DNA from: Phlebotomus papatasi
Taxonomy: Eukaryota; Arthropoda; Insecta; Diptera; Psychodidae
Reading direction: 5' to 3'
Length of the DNA: 64,000 bases
Assembly (NCBI RefSeq): GCF_024763615.1
Contig: NC_077222.1
Location: 10,292,001 to 10,356,000, forward strand
The translations under genes and the position numbers were made by a program. Shown piece after piece: positions 41,863 to 53,106 of this stretch; positions within the stretch are counted from its first letter, which is position 1, and the number at the start of each line of letters is the position of its first letter. The notes under the pieces are model-generated. The model was not told the origin of the DNA. It made no database searches and saw only the letters and a program-made list of their open reading frames with translations.

Positions 41863-42317
41863 TACATAGGAAAAAATACTTTGTGAAGTTGTTTGTAAAT
41901 GTTTGTGAATTCCTATTGGGGACTGACGGAACGCTCGTAAATAAATCGTGCATCCCACTAATAAGTTTGTAAAAGTTTGTATTTTTTCACAAACAATGTT
42001 CGTAAATTGATCAATTGACGAGCAGTTTTTGTCATTTTACTAGCATTTGTTCGTACATTTTTTTACTTACCAAACTTTACGAACAAATGACAAAATCTTA
42101 CGAACATTGTTTAACGTGTTTACAAACATTTACGAACAAATGTTTTTAAAAGAACAAGGAAGGCTAGATAAGAGATCATGTTATGAACAATATTTATGAA
42201 AAGAACAAACTCTTACAAACTTTTTAATGGATTCCGTGATTTACGAGCATTTCATAAGTCCTCAGTGGAAATTTACAAACATTTACGAACAATTTTACGA
42301 AATATGTTTTTTCAGTA
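41863..42317. mobile_element. TTCGTAAATGTTTG foldback (copy 2)
   Basis: TACATAGGAAAAAATACTTTG at the left and AAATATGTTTTTTCAGTA at the right, with TA at 41863-41864 and 42316-42317. GTTTGTGAATTCCTATTGGG is mirrored by CAGTGGAAATTTACAAAC. An extra ~45-bp segment at about 42155-42200 lacks a partner. Confidence 0.8.
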
Positions 42318-42340
42318 TGCGTGAAACTGCCCCACCATCC

Positions 42341-44125
42341 TCTGTTAGGAAATTTAAATATTTATAAAATGAAATTCATTGCTCGTTGAACGTATACTTT
42401 ACGCGAATATTTTTATAGTTCTTAAGACTTTAGACTGCAACAGTTTCAAAAGACTTGTTCATGGAATTTAGGATAAAATTAAGTAAGTTTTATCCACAAA
42501 GTCGCATTAAGTGCAACTAAGAAGTGAAGTTAAATTTCCATAAAATTCTGTAAAGAAAGTTAAATAATTTTGAAACAATATTAACACTTTGGCTTCCATA
42601 TAAACAATTTAATTATTTACAAGAAATTAACACCAAAGTAAAATTCTATGTACTTTGTTTGAAGTGAAAGAAATTGAGTGTTGTATATATTTATGAAGTG
42701 AAGCATACATGAGGAAGTCAAAAGCATAGATGACAAAGCTAAAACTTTGTACATCATATGATTTAATGAAGCACCTCTCTCTCAGTGGCAAAAGGAAGCT
42801 CCATCGTCGTCTAAATTACAGCCCCGGGGAGAAACGTAAGGAATTGTGTGTTGGAAGATAAAACGTACTTAGTAGATTTTCGTGTGAGGAAGGGTGTTGT
42901 TCCTGGGGAGTAAATGAAGGAGTACATCATTGATTGACGCTAAAGGAACTTGTGTATACTTAAGCAGACTAGACAAACTTGTTCCATTCTTTTGTCAAAA
43001 TGTGCAAGAGGACAAAATTTCACTAAATCCGTCATTCCGTCATACCCTGGAGCTCCATTTCCGCACCCGTATGACGGGTGTGTATGAGGAAAAGGCACAA
43101 AAGTGGTGGAAAATAGCATATAAACTTGCCAAGGGAAAAGTTTCCATGATTTTAACTATCGCACAACCCAAGTAAATGGAGCTTGGAGCTTGGTAATTTA
43201 TATGATATCGCACACCTTGAATTACTTTTCCCGAAGACTTTAAGCAAGGGATGAAGGATCCCATCTCTTAACTTTTGCGCCACTTTATGAAAAGCTCTTC
43301 ACACGCTAAGATGCTTCAACTCTGCGTCAGACAAGATAACCTCAAGGGTGAATAAAAACAGCAATAACTTTTCTTTTACCAACTCTGTTTTCTTGCAAAT
43401 CGTTTAAGTCACGACGTTTGTTTTATTAAAATCTTTCACTTATTTTTTGCCTCCGTGTTTTTCAGCCCAAAACTGCAGAAAATGCCTGACGATGGCACAT
43501 GACTTAAACTGAAAAGCTCATGAGGGATTCTTTTACTTCTTTTCCTATCTTAAATTATGTATAAAAACACCAGTTGGCTGTACCATGTGAAATTTGCCTC
43601 CTGGGAAAAATGAAAAATCATTTGCAAACATGAATTATAAAAGAAATACTGACTGTACCAAGTGCCAGACGAAGATTTACTGACATTCACAGAAAAGAAA
43701 TGCTTTTCTTTCCTTTTCAACTTGCTGTCTTAATCCCTTGTTGGGCTAACGATACACAAAGGAAATTTTTGTTTGTTCCAACTGAAAATGCCTTCTGTAA
43801 ATTAAGATGATTGAAGCTTTCAGCATATTGATATTTAAAAAGATTTTAATTTAGCTAGCAATGTAACTTTTGGGTGAAGAAGGAAATTGAGCCTTATGGT
43901 ATGCGCAAATTGCTGGCATTCAATTGTAAACCATTCAGTTGTATACTACTTTTCATTTTAAATCTAAATTGAACAATTTAAGTAAAAATTATTTCAAAAT
44001 AAGATTTATATCTTTGTATTTTTTTTAATTTGTGAAAGCTCTCAAAAAGCTCACAATTGAATTTAAGTTCAATTATCTCAAAGAACTTCTTTCTCCGCAT
44101 GAGGGCACTGTTTCCTTCCACGGGT
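42341..44125. other. 1.8 kb of mostly unique DNA, no supported gene
   Basis: Frames of 81 and 74 codons at 42930-43264 overlap on opposite strands and carry no recognisable domain. 42700-43500 is less AT-rich than its surroundings. No repeat ends or RNA genes identified. Confidence 0.45.
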
Positions 44126-44358
44126 TTGTAATGTTTGTAAACTGTTGTGAATGTTTGTAAATTTCTACTGGTGACTTACGAAATGCTCGTAAATCGCATA
44201 ACCCTTTAAATAGTTTGTAAGAGTTGGTACTTTTCACAAAAATTGTTCATTACAATGATCTCTAAATGAACATTTTTGTTCTTTTACAAACATTTTTCTG
44301 TAAATGTTTGTAAACACTTAGAACGATGTTCGTACAATTTTGTCATTTGTTCGCTGTT
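44126..44358. mobile_element. TTCGTAAATGTTTG foldback, partial (copy 3)
   Basis: GTTTGTAATGTTTGTAAACTG, CTTACGAAATGCTCGTAAATC, CACAAAAATTGTTC, TTTACAAACATTTTTC and ATTTTGTCATTTGTTCG follow the order of the left half and centre of 8759-9206. The right arm is missing. Confidence 0.75.
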
Positions 44359-44624
44359 AACTGTTCTCAATTCCTTAATTCTGAAGTTTTTCAGGCAGGG
44401 CAGAAGTTTCAACAAAATTCATGATGTTTTTAAGCTCTATTCGAGCCATTATGCACAAGTAAAAACAGCATTTAATTCTTCTAAATAATTTAGTCCCAGC
44501 GCGTTTTCTGATTACTGTAAGTGCGGGTGACTATTTGAAAAGCTAATCGTATCTTTAATGTGTTAACATTCCCTAGATTATGAATATTTTTGTTTTATCT
44601 TGTTTTCTGAATTTAAAGTTTTAT

Positions 44625-44790
44625 TTACCGTAAATGCGGATGACTTTGACACCCCCTATTCATAAGCTTTTCATTATTTCTAGAACGTAAGGATAATGTA
44701 TACTAATCAGACATGGTACATAGGATCGTTAAAGACCATCCATACGTTCTATAAATAAAGAAAAACTTACGAATTCGTAAGTATTCGTAA
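44625..44790. repeat. TACCG-family palindromic repeat
   Basis: TTACCGTAAATGCGGATGAC, TTCATAAGCTTTTCATTATT, TAGAACGTAAGGAT at the left; CGTTCTATAAATAAAGAAAA and CTTACGAATTCG at the right are arms of one palindrome. A related TACTGTAAGTGCGGGTGAC lies just upstream at 44514. Confidence 0.62.
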
Positions 44791-44816
44791 AAGGATCTTT
44801 GGGGTCAGGATTATGG

Positions 44817-45503
44817 TGTTATTCCAATGAAAATAAGAGCCTGTTTTTTTAGCACATTACTGTTCTCAAGTACTAAACAAGACCAGACTGTTCCCACATG
44901 TTATTTCAAATAATGTCAGATGGCATTGTGATCGGGTGAAAGCTTGCTCGGCGGGAAGATTCGAATTCGGATTTCGGTTGGGAAATCGACAAGATTAATT
45001 TAATGTTTCTACTTTCATAGTATTTTGTACATTTTCTTTATAGACAAGATGTAAGTTTCTTCTCTCTACACAAAAACTTCATATTTTCCCCAGTGTCCTC
45101 AGTCCTCGTCGTGTGTCAAAATCACCAAATAGTCATGACAGAAACCTACACAAAAGAAAAGTTCAACCGAAATCCAAATTCGAATATTCCCTCCGAGCAA
45201 GTTTTCACCCGATCACAATACCATCTGACATTCAGTCAGTGTTGAGTATCCTATATCATGTCAGCTTGGTGGCGTGATGCAGTTAGATGGCCGGGAGTTG
45301 GCAACTTTAGCCTCAACCAGGTTTTCACAGGTTTTCCATGAGTTTTCCCCTGAATGCTCAGTGGTAAAAAATCGGTGAGCAGCATTAATATTCTCTACTC
45401 ATTATTTTCCTTGAAATGACGTATGAGAACAGACATGGTCTTTATTAGCACTTGAGAACAGTAATGTACTAAAAAACATGGTCACTTTTTCATTGGAATA
45501 GCT
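44817..45503. mobile_element. Foldback element, GCTATTCCAATGAAAAA family (copy 2)
   Basis: TATTCCAATGAAAATAAGAG and TTTTTCATTGGAATAGC are the outer ends; TTAGCACATTACTGTTCTC pairs with GAGAACAGTAATGTACTAA. Matches the foldback at 22797-23300. Confidence 0.75.
44911..45233. repeat. Nested palindrome AATGTCAGATGGCATTGTGA
   Basis: AATGTCAGATGGCATTGTGATCGGGTGAAA and TTTTCACCCGATCACAATACC...GACATT are complements; the arms continue through GCTCGGCGGGAAGATTCG and CGAATATTCCCTCCGAGC and CGGATTTCGG/CCGAAATCC, about 65 bp each. It lies wholly inside the surrounding foldback and is probably a later MITE insertion. Confidence 0.75.
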
Positions 45504-46731
45504 CCATTAATAGTTTTTCTCTTCTGGTCGTTATTTTTGGTTCACTTCAGAGTTGCCTCAATTGTTATTGTTCTTTTTATTTTATTATAATTATGCTAAT
45601 TTTTATTATATTAAAAAAACCGTTAAAGCAATTTCCTTTGCAAAATAATTTTTGACGAAAATTGGTCCCAATGTGTAGAGGCCTTTAGGGTTCCTCTCTG
45701 GTGTCGTTTTGTTAAAACAAAATCAGATCGCCTATAAGTTATAGGTATATATGTGTCTAATTTCGGACAGGATGGTTCTTTGTATAAATTTTCCGACTTT
45801 GAAGCGTCACATTTTTAATGAAAATTTAATTTAAGCTACTTCCTTTCTATAAGGGTTGTTTAGAATTTTTCACAATGGTCCATAGCCTTTATTTCATTTA
45901 AAATAACTTTTAATACTTTTCGAAATAAATGTGTACTATATCGGACACAAAGTGTCTCATAGCTTTTTCGTCTTCCCGGAATTCTCTTAAGGCTTTTTTC
46001 CTTAAGGAATTATATAACTTCTAGAAAATATTTAAAAAAAAAAAAACAGAATTCTGTGAAACATGACGTGTCCAATATTGCAAGCTGTCCGAAATTTGTT
46101 TGAAATTTACCATATGAAATTTAATTTTTGTTAGCCAGTTTGATTTATTTAAGATGATCATAGTTTGAACTTATAGTAGTTATTAAAGGATTTTTGATAT
46201 ATTTTTTAACCACCTGATCTTCCAACGATTTACAGTAGATTTGTCTGTGTACTCTAGTTTTCAAGATTTTCTCAAAGGAAATGTGCTCTACTCTACTCTG
46301 GTGCTTTCGCACTGTCACTTTGGGATGCTATGCATAGCCAGAGAGAATGTCAATACGGTCAGGTCATGATTCAGGATTCGCTCCACAAACCTCCAACGTA
46401 AACAAAAAAGTCGTTAAATTTCAAACGATTTGATGTGTATCAATCTCCTAATCCGTGTGACATTTTGGTCCTTATTCAACGGAGAAGCGACAGAGTTTTG
46501 TTAACTTTTAAGCCAGTTATAAGTTTTAAAACTCCCTCTATCCTGGAACTGTCCCGGATTCATAAAATCAGGATTTTTCTGGAATTAATATTCAAATTGC
46601 ATCCAGTAAGCTTCTATGCTTTGGATTATACGGCAAATGAAAATTATATTCTCAAGAAAAAATTATAATGGATGTTTATAAATCCTGCTTATGCGATGAT
46701 ATAATTCCTCTACAAACTGTACCAGCATTTT
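45504..46731. other. 1.2 kb without a supported gene
   Basis: GTCTAATTTCGGACAGGAT (45756) and CTGTCCGAAATTTG (46085) are possible arms of a decayed element, but nothing between them pairs convincingly. A 77-codon frame at 46435-46668 is unrecognised. Confidence 0.4.
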
Positions 46732-46759
46732 TATTATTATTATATTATTATTATTATAA
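46732..46759. repeat. (TTA)n microsatellite
   Basis: About nine TTA triplets with one phase shift. Confidence 0.9.
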
Positions 46760-46763
46760 ATTA

Positions 46764-46952
46764 TTGAGGGAAATGGGGTACTTTTGAATGTAGGGTAGCT
46801 TTTTTTTCTTCGCTTTTTAAATGGAATTGACCCTTATCATGGTATAATTTAGCTTTGCTATTTGTTCGTTGAGCCAAATTATATCATGATAAGGTTCAAT
46901 TTTATTTAAAAATAGGAGAAAAATCCCAATTTCAAAGCTGCCCCACTTCCAA
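46764..46952. mobile_element. GGGGGAAGTGGGGC-family MITE
   Basis: TTGAGGGAAATGGGGTACTTTTG at the left and CAAAGCTGCCCCACTTCC at the right. The interior CCTTATCATGGTATAATTTAGC and its complement match 24470-24672. Terminal TA lost on the right. Confidence 0.75.
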
Positions 46953-46988
46953 CTGCGTATTACAAGTGTGGGAATAAGCCGACGTTAA

Positions 46989-47389
46989 TTGCAATCAACA
47001 ATGGGGAATTCTGGAAGTCGTCGGGAAGAGACAATCACTCAGGGAAACACATCAACTATCTCCAGAGCTTTCGGCTCGGTATCCCTGCTCGGATTGCCCA
47101 GTGCTAACAAAGAGAAAACCCCAGAAAGATCCAAGGCGAAGCAGAAGATTAGAAAATAGTGCCAAGTATTACCAAAATTGTAGACAGTGTAAGAATAGTG
47201 CCCCGTTCCCTCTTATTCCCTGTTATAATCCTGACGAGAACCCTGAACGAGTCTCAGAGAAAGATTGCAAGACTTGACTACTGATAAAGGCTTGGAGACT
47301 GAGCCAGAAGCTCTGGAAATAGTTGATGTGTTTCCCTGAGTGATTGTCTCTTCCCGACGACTTCCGGATTTCCCTATTGTTGATTACCT
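46989..47389. mobile_element. 400-bp palindrome with degenerate hammerhead-like cores
   Basis: CAATCAACAATGGGGAATTC and its partner near 47370-47389 begin arms of about 100 bp, sharing GTCGTCGGGAAGAGACAATC, ACTCAGGGAAACACATCAAC and CCAGAGCTTTCGGCTC. The plus arm at about 47279-47320 reads CTGATAA, helix GGCT/AGCC, AGAA, GCTCTGG. The minus arm keeps CGAAAGCTCTGG but has lost CTGANGA. Same superfamily as 14155, 36776 and 41088. Confidence 0.6.
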
Positions 47390-47494
47390 ATTATAAGGTT
47401 TGGCGAATCCTATTAGAGGGACATAGGATCCCTCTGTTTAAGGCAGTTTAGTGGCCAACTGACTAGAACGCGCGTAGTCTAATCAACATTTTGA

Positions 47495-47545
47495 TTAATT
47501 ACACTACGACGTCCCTTGGCTTAAATCTTAAGTCTGTGCAGCACA
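47495..47545. mobile_element. CCTAGACA-family MITE remnant
   Basis: CACTACGACGTCCCTTGGCTTAAATCTTAAGTCTGTGCAG resembles the right end of the family (CTAAGCCGTCTCTCGGCTTAAGTC..GTGTCAAGG). Confidence 0.45.
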
Positions 47546-47575
47546 TAATGGGCAAAAACTAGTTAAGAGAAAAGG

Positions 47576-48216
47576 AGGGAAAAGTGCCCATGCTTTACAC
47601 GGTCCCAAGAAATGACTAAATGTTTTGTATGTTTTTCACTAGGATGATTAACTAACGGATGGAGCATTTTAATTCAGAAATGGTACATTTTTTTTAAATT
47701 CTTTATAATTTTTAAGTCTCAGATCCCACAAAAATAAATATAACACGAAATGGTAGGCAGATGTACAGAGAATATATTTTTATTGAATTTAAAATGTTAC
47801 TGGTGTTACAAATAGAAAATTTGTCAGAAAAATTCAAAAAAATTGCGAATTTTACGTCTTATTCATAAAGGTTTTAGAAACTAGTATCCTCGTGCAATCA
47901 TTATAAATTTTGTGCTAATAACATAACATTAGATACTCTTTCATTTAGTAAAAGTTTTAAAATGATTGCATTTGGTTTAATACCAAAACTAAAAAACCAC
48001 TTAAGAAAAAATATACCACATTTTTGTACGGAAAATGTGTGAGAATGCTCCGCCCTGGTTTTTCAATAAATGTGACACATCTCTTCCGTATTTTAAAAAC
48101 TACACGAAAGTGTCCCGTTTTTAAATGTATATTCCGGAGTCGTATTTATTCAGAAACATAGGAAAAATTTAGTCATTGTAAAACTTGGAACCGTGCAAAG
48201 CATAGGCACTTTCCAA
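47576..48216. mobile_element. 0.64-kb MITE, GGGAAAAGTGCCCATGCTTT ends
   Basis: GGGAAAAGTGCCCATGCTTTAC and AAAGCATAGGCACTTTCC are terminal complements; ACGGTCCCAAG/CTTGGAACCGT and AATGACTAAATG/TTTAGTCATT extend the arms to about 50 bp. The interior is AT-rich and non-coding, and contains CCGTATTTTAAAAAC-type motifs. Confidence 0.72.
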
Positions 48217-49989
48217 GGCTGAGACATACGCAAATTTGCGTAAAATTAAGTTCTATTATGATTACTATTTAAACTTTCCTAAGATTTCTTTAAACGATAC
48301 AGTGAAAGCTCTCCAGATGCTATGAATTTTCAAAGTAATACTTCCATAATAATTTCATAAATTCCTCATTTCTTTTTCATATAAACAAATATTTTATTTT
48401 AAATTCTGCATCATTTGTTAATCTTTAGAGCTCTCATTAAATTCTGTAAACAACAGATGTATCGCCAAACTACCCCGTTTTAAATCAATGTCTAATGTTT
48501 TCTTTCCCATCGTACATTTCTCAAGACTTAAGCACGCAAGAGGAATGGGCGAAGCATGCTTTAGACGCAATTTATCACGAGCACCCAGACAAAATTATAA
48601 ACTTTAGACACGAATAAATATATTTTTTCTTCCATCCAGAGTCTTTTTTTCATTTTATTTGTCTTCGCATGAGCATTTTGGATGAAAATCCGGACCTTTT
48701 AAAAGCTTTTGTGAGGTTCAATAGGCCCATTAGGGAAACATGGGCGGTAACTTAAAGTTTCAACCGAAAAAAAAGGCAGATACCACAAGTTTACAGTTCA
48801 AGACTCTGTGTATTGGAATGTCTTTAAAAATCCTTAACATAGAGGCAATGTATGTGACAGAGTGTGAAAAATTTAAGGCAATAAAATCCCTGTAACACAT
48901 TCCAAAGGAAGCATTAGGAAGGTTAGAAACATCTGGGGATGAATTTAACTGAAGAAGCCCTTATGACAGTGTCAAGAAAAATATTTTTTCCATATTTTTT
49001 TTTCTTCAGCCGGATTTGAAAAGGAACATATCCTTGAGACATGGGTAAAAGATTGTAGCAATTTCTTTAGCGCGTCAAAGTTGGGGTATTTATGGGAAAT
49101 GTTTGAGGCGGCCTGAGAGAAAATCTCTGAAGCCTCATGAGTTTATCATTCAATATTGTATTTTCATTTTATCAAATAAATATTATTTCTTGTGTAATTT
49201 AGGATATGACAAGCACAGCGTGTGTTCTTTCCACAATAATGAAGATTTCCAACGTAAATCCCCTCAGCATACAAGTAATAAAATTTGAGATAAGACGACA
49301 TTTTCTATTTACACAAAAACCGACCTTTTCTAACGAACTTTTCAGCAATATCTGTGCCTTAGTATTCCATAAAAGAAACACCCTCAATCATGCTGCCAAA
49401 ATTGTAGAATTAGGAAAATGTGGCAATTTTCCCTCAAACATACCAAATGCAGAACATCAGGTGTATTTATGTAAATTCAAGCTTTTGTCTATGAGGCTTT
49501 TACCCATGGGTGATGATGAAAGAGGGCTGATGCACAAGAAAGAAAATCCAGCAACGTGTTCCCAACCTCACCCCTTTTACCCACCATTATTGCCGCACTC
49601 GTGAAAAACTAAATAACAAGGAAAAGTCCTCATTCAAAAGCAACCCCTTGGCTTTTTTGTGGTGTCAAAGCTCCTTTCTCTCACGCGCCAAAATGGAAAC
49701 AAGAAGGGATTGCGTGTGGTTTCAATTTGTGGTTTCAACTGGTAGCTTAAGTCCTCAAGCATAGAGTACAGCCAGAGTGGAAATCTGGGAGAAATGTTGT
49801 GCGTTATGCTAAAATGAACAGTGTTGTACTTGGGACAATCTTGCGGTATTATAGATCTTAAGTTAAAAGCTTCAGACAGGAAAAGCTCCTTATTTTGTGA
49901 TACTTTTATTTACGTGGAAAGAGTCATGGGCTTAAAATGGTTCAGTAACTGTAGTTTACAAAGAAAAGTACAGGCTGGAATGGTTATGT
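48217..49989. other. 1.8 kb of unique DNA, no supported gene
   Basis: The longest frame in the window (132 codons, 49206-49604 plus) lies here and overlaps an antisense 62-codon frame. Its predicted protein has no motif I recognise, no preceding plausible splice acceptor was found, and nothing supports expression. Conserved non-coding sequence is possible. Confidence 0.4.
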
Positions 49990-50115
49990 CAGTAATTTAT
50001 ACCCCTGATTTTCGTCTTAAGAATGATCTAAGTTCATCTAGGCGATCCTTAAGTGTTAGAATTAAAGAAAAGCTTACGAAAAGCAGAGGTGTAAAGTCAT
50101 TTACATCTATAGCAA
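49990..50115. repeat. TACCG-family repeat remnant (complement)
   Basis: ATACCCCTGATTTTCGTCTTAAG and TTAGAATTAAAGAAAAGCTTACG...GTGTAAAGTCATTTACA match the complement of the arm at 4791-4860. Confidence 0.5.
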
Positions 50116-50314
50116 CCAATTTCAAAAATCTAGGCATATGCTAATCATGGTTTGCACTGCACTCTTCTCTTTGGTTGCAAAGACCTAGTTCGTCATTTCT
50201 TAGCCGCAAGATAGATAATTATGAATCCCTTAAGACGAGCAGTTTTAACTATAAGGTTCACTGTGTGCAAACCATAGCTACATTCCCCTGAACTGTGTAA
50301 TGAGAACTTGAGAT

Positions 50315-50488
50315 CTATACGGGCTTTAGACCTGAACCATGATTTTCTGGACACAAAATTAACTTAGGATTAGATAATTAAGGGTAAATCACTATTAGAT
50401 TCCGAAAACCCATAAAATTCTTTGGCATTTAAGATTTTCAGACCTTCGGAAATTGGGTTACACCTCTATTCTGAGGACCACTCTTAGG
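50315..50488. mobile_element. TTCAGACC-family element (copy 3)
   Basis: CTATACGGGCTTTAGACCTG at the left, CCTTCGGAAATTGGGTTACACC and ATTCTGAGGACC at the right. More diverged than the other copies. Confidence 0.62.
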
Positions 50489-50589
50489 TTTAACTATGGC
50501 TTAATTGCTTTTAGTTTCTTAAAATATGATATTTTTTTAATTTTCAAATTCCAGGATTGTGTAAATTAGAAGCAAAACGATCAATCAGT

Positions 50590-50876
50590 TTGTAAAAAGC
50601 CACTGCAATTTTTATTAAAAATTCAAGACCTTTGGGAACTAGGCTTAACCTTTAGTCTAATGCCAGCTTCAGACTAGAGGTTTAGCCCAGTTCCCGAAGG
50701 TTTCAAAAATCTAAATAACAAGAAATTTTATTGATTTTTCAAAATCTATTTGGATCATTTACCCTACATATTCAATTCTAAACAAGAATTTCCTAAAAAA
50801 TCGTGCCTGATAAGGAATTAGAGGAGTTAAGCCAGATAGCTAAGCCTTAGGCCTGAAGCCCGTATAAAGATCGTAT
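50590..50876. mobile_element. TTCAGACC-family fragment plus inverted full copy, head to head
   Basis: 50590-50660 is a right-end fragment (TTTGGGAACTAGGCTTAACC, TTTAGTCTAATGCCAGC). It is followed directly by a full copy in the opposite orientation (50662-50876): GCTTCAGACTAGAGGTTTAGCCC ... GGCCTGAAGCCCGTATA. The junction forms a ~70-bp inverted repeat. Confidence 0.75.
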
Positions 50877-50991
50877 AAAGCTCTTCCCTAAATTATTTTT
50901 CACGCTTACAACACACAGATTTAGAAAGCTCTTGATTCTGTAAACATAACAAGCGAGTTTTGGAAATGATACCTCATTTAACATGACATGA

Positions 50992-51153
50992 TAGGGGGAA
51001 GTAGGGCACCTTTGAATTTGGCTACTTTTGAAAAAGATTTTTTTAATTTACAGATGAGAATGAGCTTCATCCAGTTCCACTATGAAATGGAAGAAAAAAG
51101 CCCTATTTCATACGCTGAAGTGCCCCACTTCAAACGTGCCCCACTTTCACCTA
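50992..51153. mobile_element. TA-flanked GGGGGAAGTAGGGCACC MITE
   Basis: TAGGGGGAAGTAGGGCACCTTTG and the complement around CAAACGTGCCCCACTTTCACCTA have TA at 50992-50993 and 51152-51153. A tandem pair of TGCCCCACTT motifs occurs at the right end. Confidence 0.8.
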
Positions 51154-52891
51154 AGAAGTTTGGCTGAAAGTTCTCATAGTGCACTTTTGAAGAAAGAAAA
51201 ACTTGTCATAATTGTCTACTTCCTTTTTATAGTTCTTGAAAATTCGAATTTGTCTAACTTCATCAGGATTATTGGGAATTTAAAGACCTTTCCAATAATG
51301 CTTTAAATATCGAAAATGGTAAGGTCAGTGAGGAGAAAATTTACAAAATAGTCTTGTCCTGGAAAAAAATTAGAAAGACGCCATCTTAGTGATTTTCAAA
51401 ATTAGTAAGACCCATGTGATCAATATGTTCTACTCAAAATTAAGATAAACCTTTTAATACAGAATTAAGCATTGAATTCGATCAAACACTTAGAGTGCTA
51501 GAACAAATAAATAGTTACATAATAAATATAACAATATCCGAGTAGTGAAAACCACGAAGTCTTCACGACGTAAGTTTTTCGTAATGTTTTACTTAGTCAT
51601 ATCTGAGATTTTTTTAATTCATTTTCCTCGAAATATGGGGTATCGTCAAAAAAAAATACAAAGTCAGAAATTCTAATTGAAAATATCTCCGATGACTACC
51701 GATTTTAGTCAGAACGTTGGATAATAAACTTTTTTTCTAGCCAGAAAATTAGTAAATTCAAAATGTTTTAATTTTTTTGTTTCGTGGTAGAGATTCTAAT
51801 ATAATTATTTCTTAAATACAATTTTCAAAATTTACCCTTCTTTACAAAAAGTTTAATATAAGTCAAGTTCGGTATAAAACTTTTTTGATCTTCTTTACGT
51901 TAATTGGTCTACGTGTCGGTCTTTGATCGGAACCTTCTGCAGGCCTACATGCATTTTTTAAAACATGAACGTTTTAGATCTAAATTACAATAATGACTTA
52001 CATCATATCTCAAGGGCCAAAATAGACCCAGACTGATCTTCTAAAATATTTAGCCTGTAAAATTTGACAGTAATGAAACGGCTAAAAGAAATTTAAGCAA
52101 AGAACCTCTAATCGATGATCCTAAGCCCTCAGTGTATGATGGCTTGTGATAGATCTTTGATATCAAAACTTTCAGGCTAAGGCTAATTCTGGAGCACCCA
52201 CTTCAATATACCTGGACACTAACGGTCGACTTTCAGCATTGCATCACTTTTGAATTAATTTTATTATGTTTAAACTATTATTTTAGAATTTTGTTGTCTA
52301 AATCTATCTCATTATTTAAGTTTCGCTTTCCATTAACATTAAACCAAAAACGGTACAATGTCGCTATTAAACTCTATGAATTTATTAAAATAATCATGAA
52401 ATATATTTTTCAGTTTTAAATTTTATTTTCTCTTCTCCAAGAAAAAAATTCGAGTATCCTACCCACCGCGGTTCATTTAAGGTAGAAAAAATAAAATCTA
52501 TTACGAAAATACAAAGATCAAGAATAAATTAAGAAATTTTTAAATATTTTTTTCAGTCTTGGAGTTTTTGAAATTTTTATAGTAATCCTTTATGAAAAGA
52601 AAATTTTAAAATGCTAAATCTTACTTCTCTGAAATACTCTTTTCTTAAAACTAAATGCGGTGTTTATTTATAATATTTGTGTCATATAATTATAAATCCT
52701 ACTACTTTATTTCTAAGTAATATTTTTAAAAATGATATTTGTTTTAATTTAAATCAGGCCTTTATTTCTTTTCAAAAAAGCTGAAGTTGATTATTTATTT
52801 TACCTGCGTTTATATTTAACCTTAAAATTAATTTTTAACAAATTATTCTGTTCAGTTAACAAAGGGTTATGGAAAATTTATTTTTTTTACC
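51154..52891. other. 1.7 kb AT-rich DNA, no gene
   Basis: Very AT-rich, no ORF beyond 74 codons, no repeat ends seen. Confidence 0.45.
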
Positions 52892-53106
52892 TAGGGTAGG
52901 GTGGGGTAATTTGGAATCATGTAAATTTCGGAATTTCTGAGATTTTCTCACTGTTTCAGATGGTTAAAAAAAAAAGAAAACCACGAAGAAGTAAAAGACT
53001 TTACATTCGAGAATATTTCGACGTTGTTTTTTTTCCTTTTGCCATTTAAAATTATTAAGAAATATCAAAGTTCCAAATTATCATGATTACAAATTACCCC
53101 ATCCTA
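52892..53106. mobile_element. TA-flanked MITE, GGGTAGGGTGGGGTAATTT ends
   Basis: TAGGGTAGGGTGGGGTAATTT at the left and AAATTACCCCATCCTA at the right; TTGGAATCATGTAAATTT pairs with AAATTATCATGATTACAAA. TA at both ends. Confidence 0.82.

Larger units (their letters stand above)
40032..42340. mobile_element. Possible outer MITE split by nested insertions
   Basis: GGAAAGTAGGGTAGTTTCATGC at 40032 and the complement of GCGTGAAACTGCCCCACC at 42320 match at most positions. If real, the RT relic, its internal palindrome and a TTCGTAAA foldback all lie inside. The match is short and may be coincidental. Confidence 0.3.

Noticed and set aside
45756..46098. MITE with GGACAG/CTGTCC ends
   Set aside because: Only about 14 bp pair and the ends have no target duplication; could be chance.
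49206..49604. 132-codon gene
   Set aside because: Longest frame in the window but no domain, overlapped by antisense frame, no supporting splice or start context.
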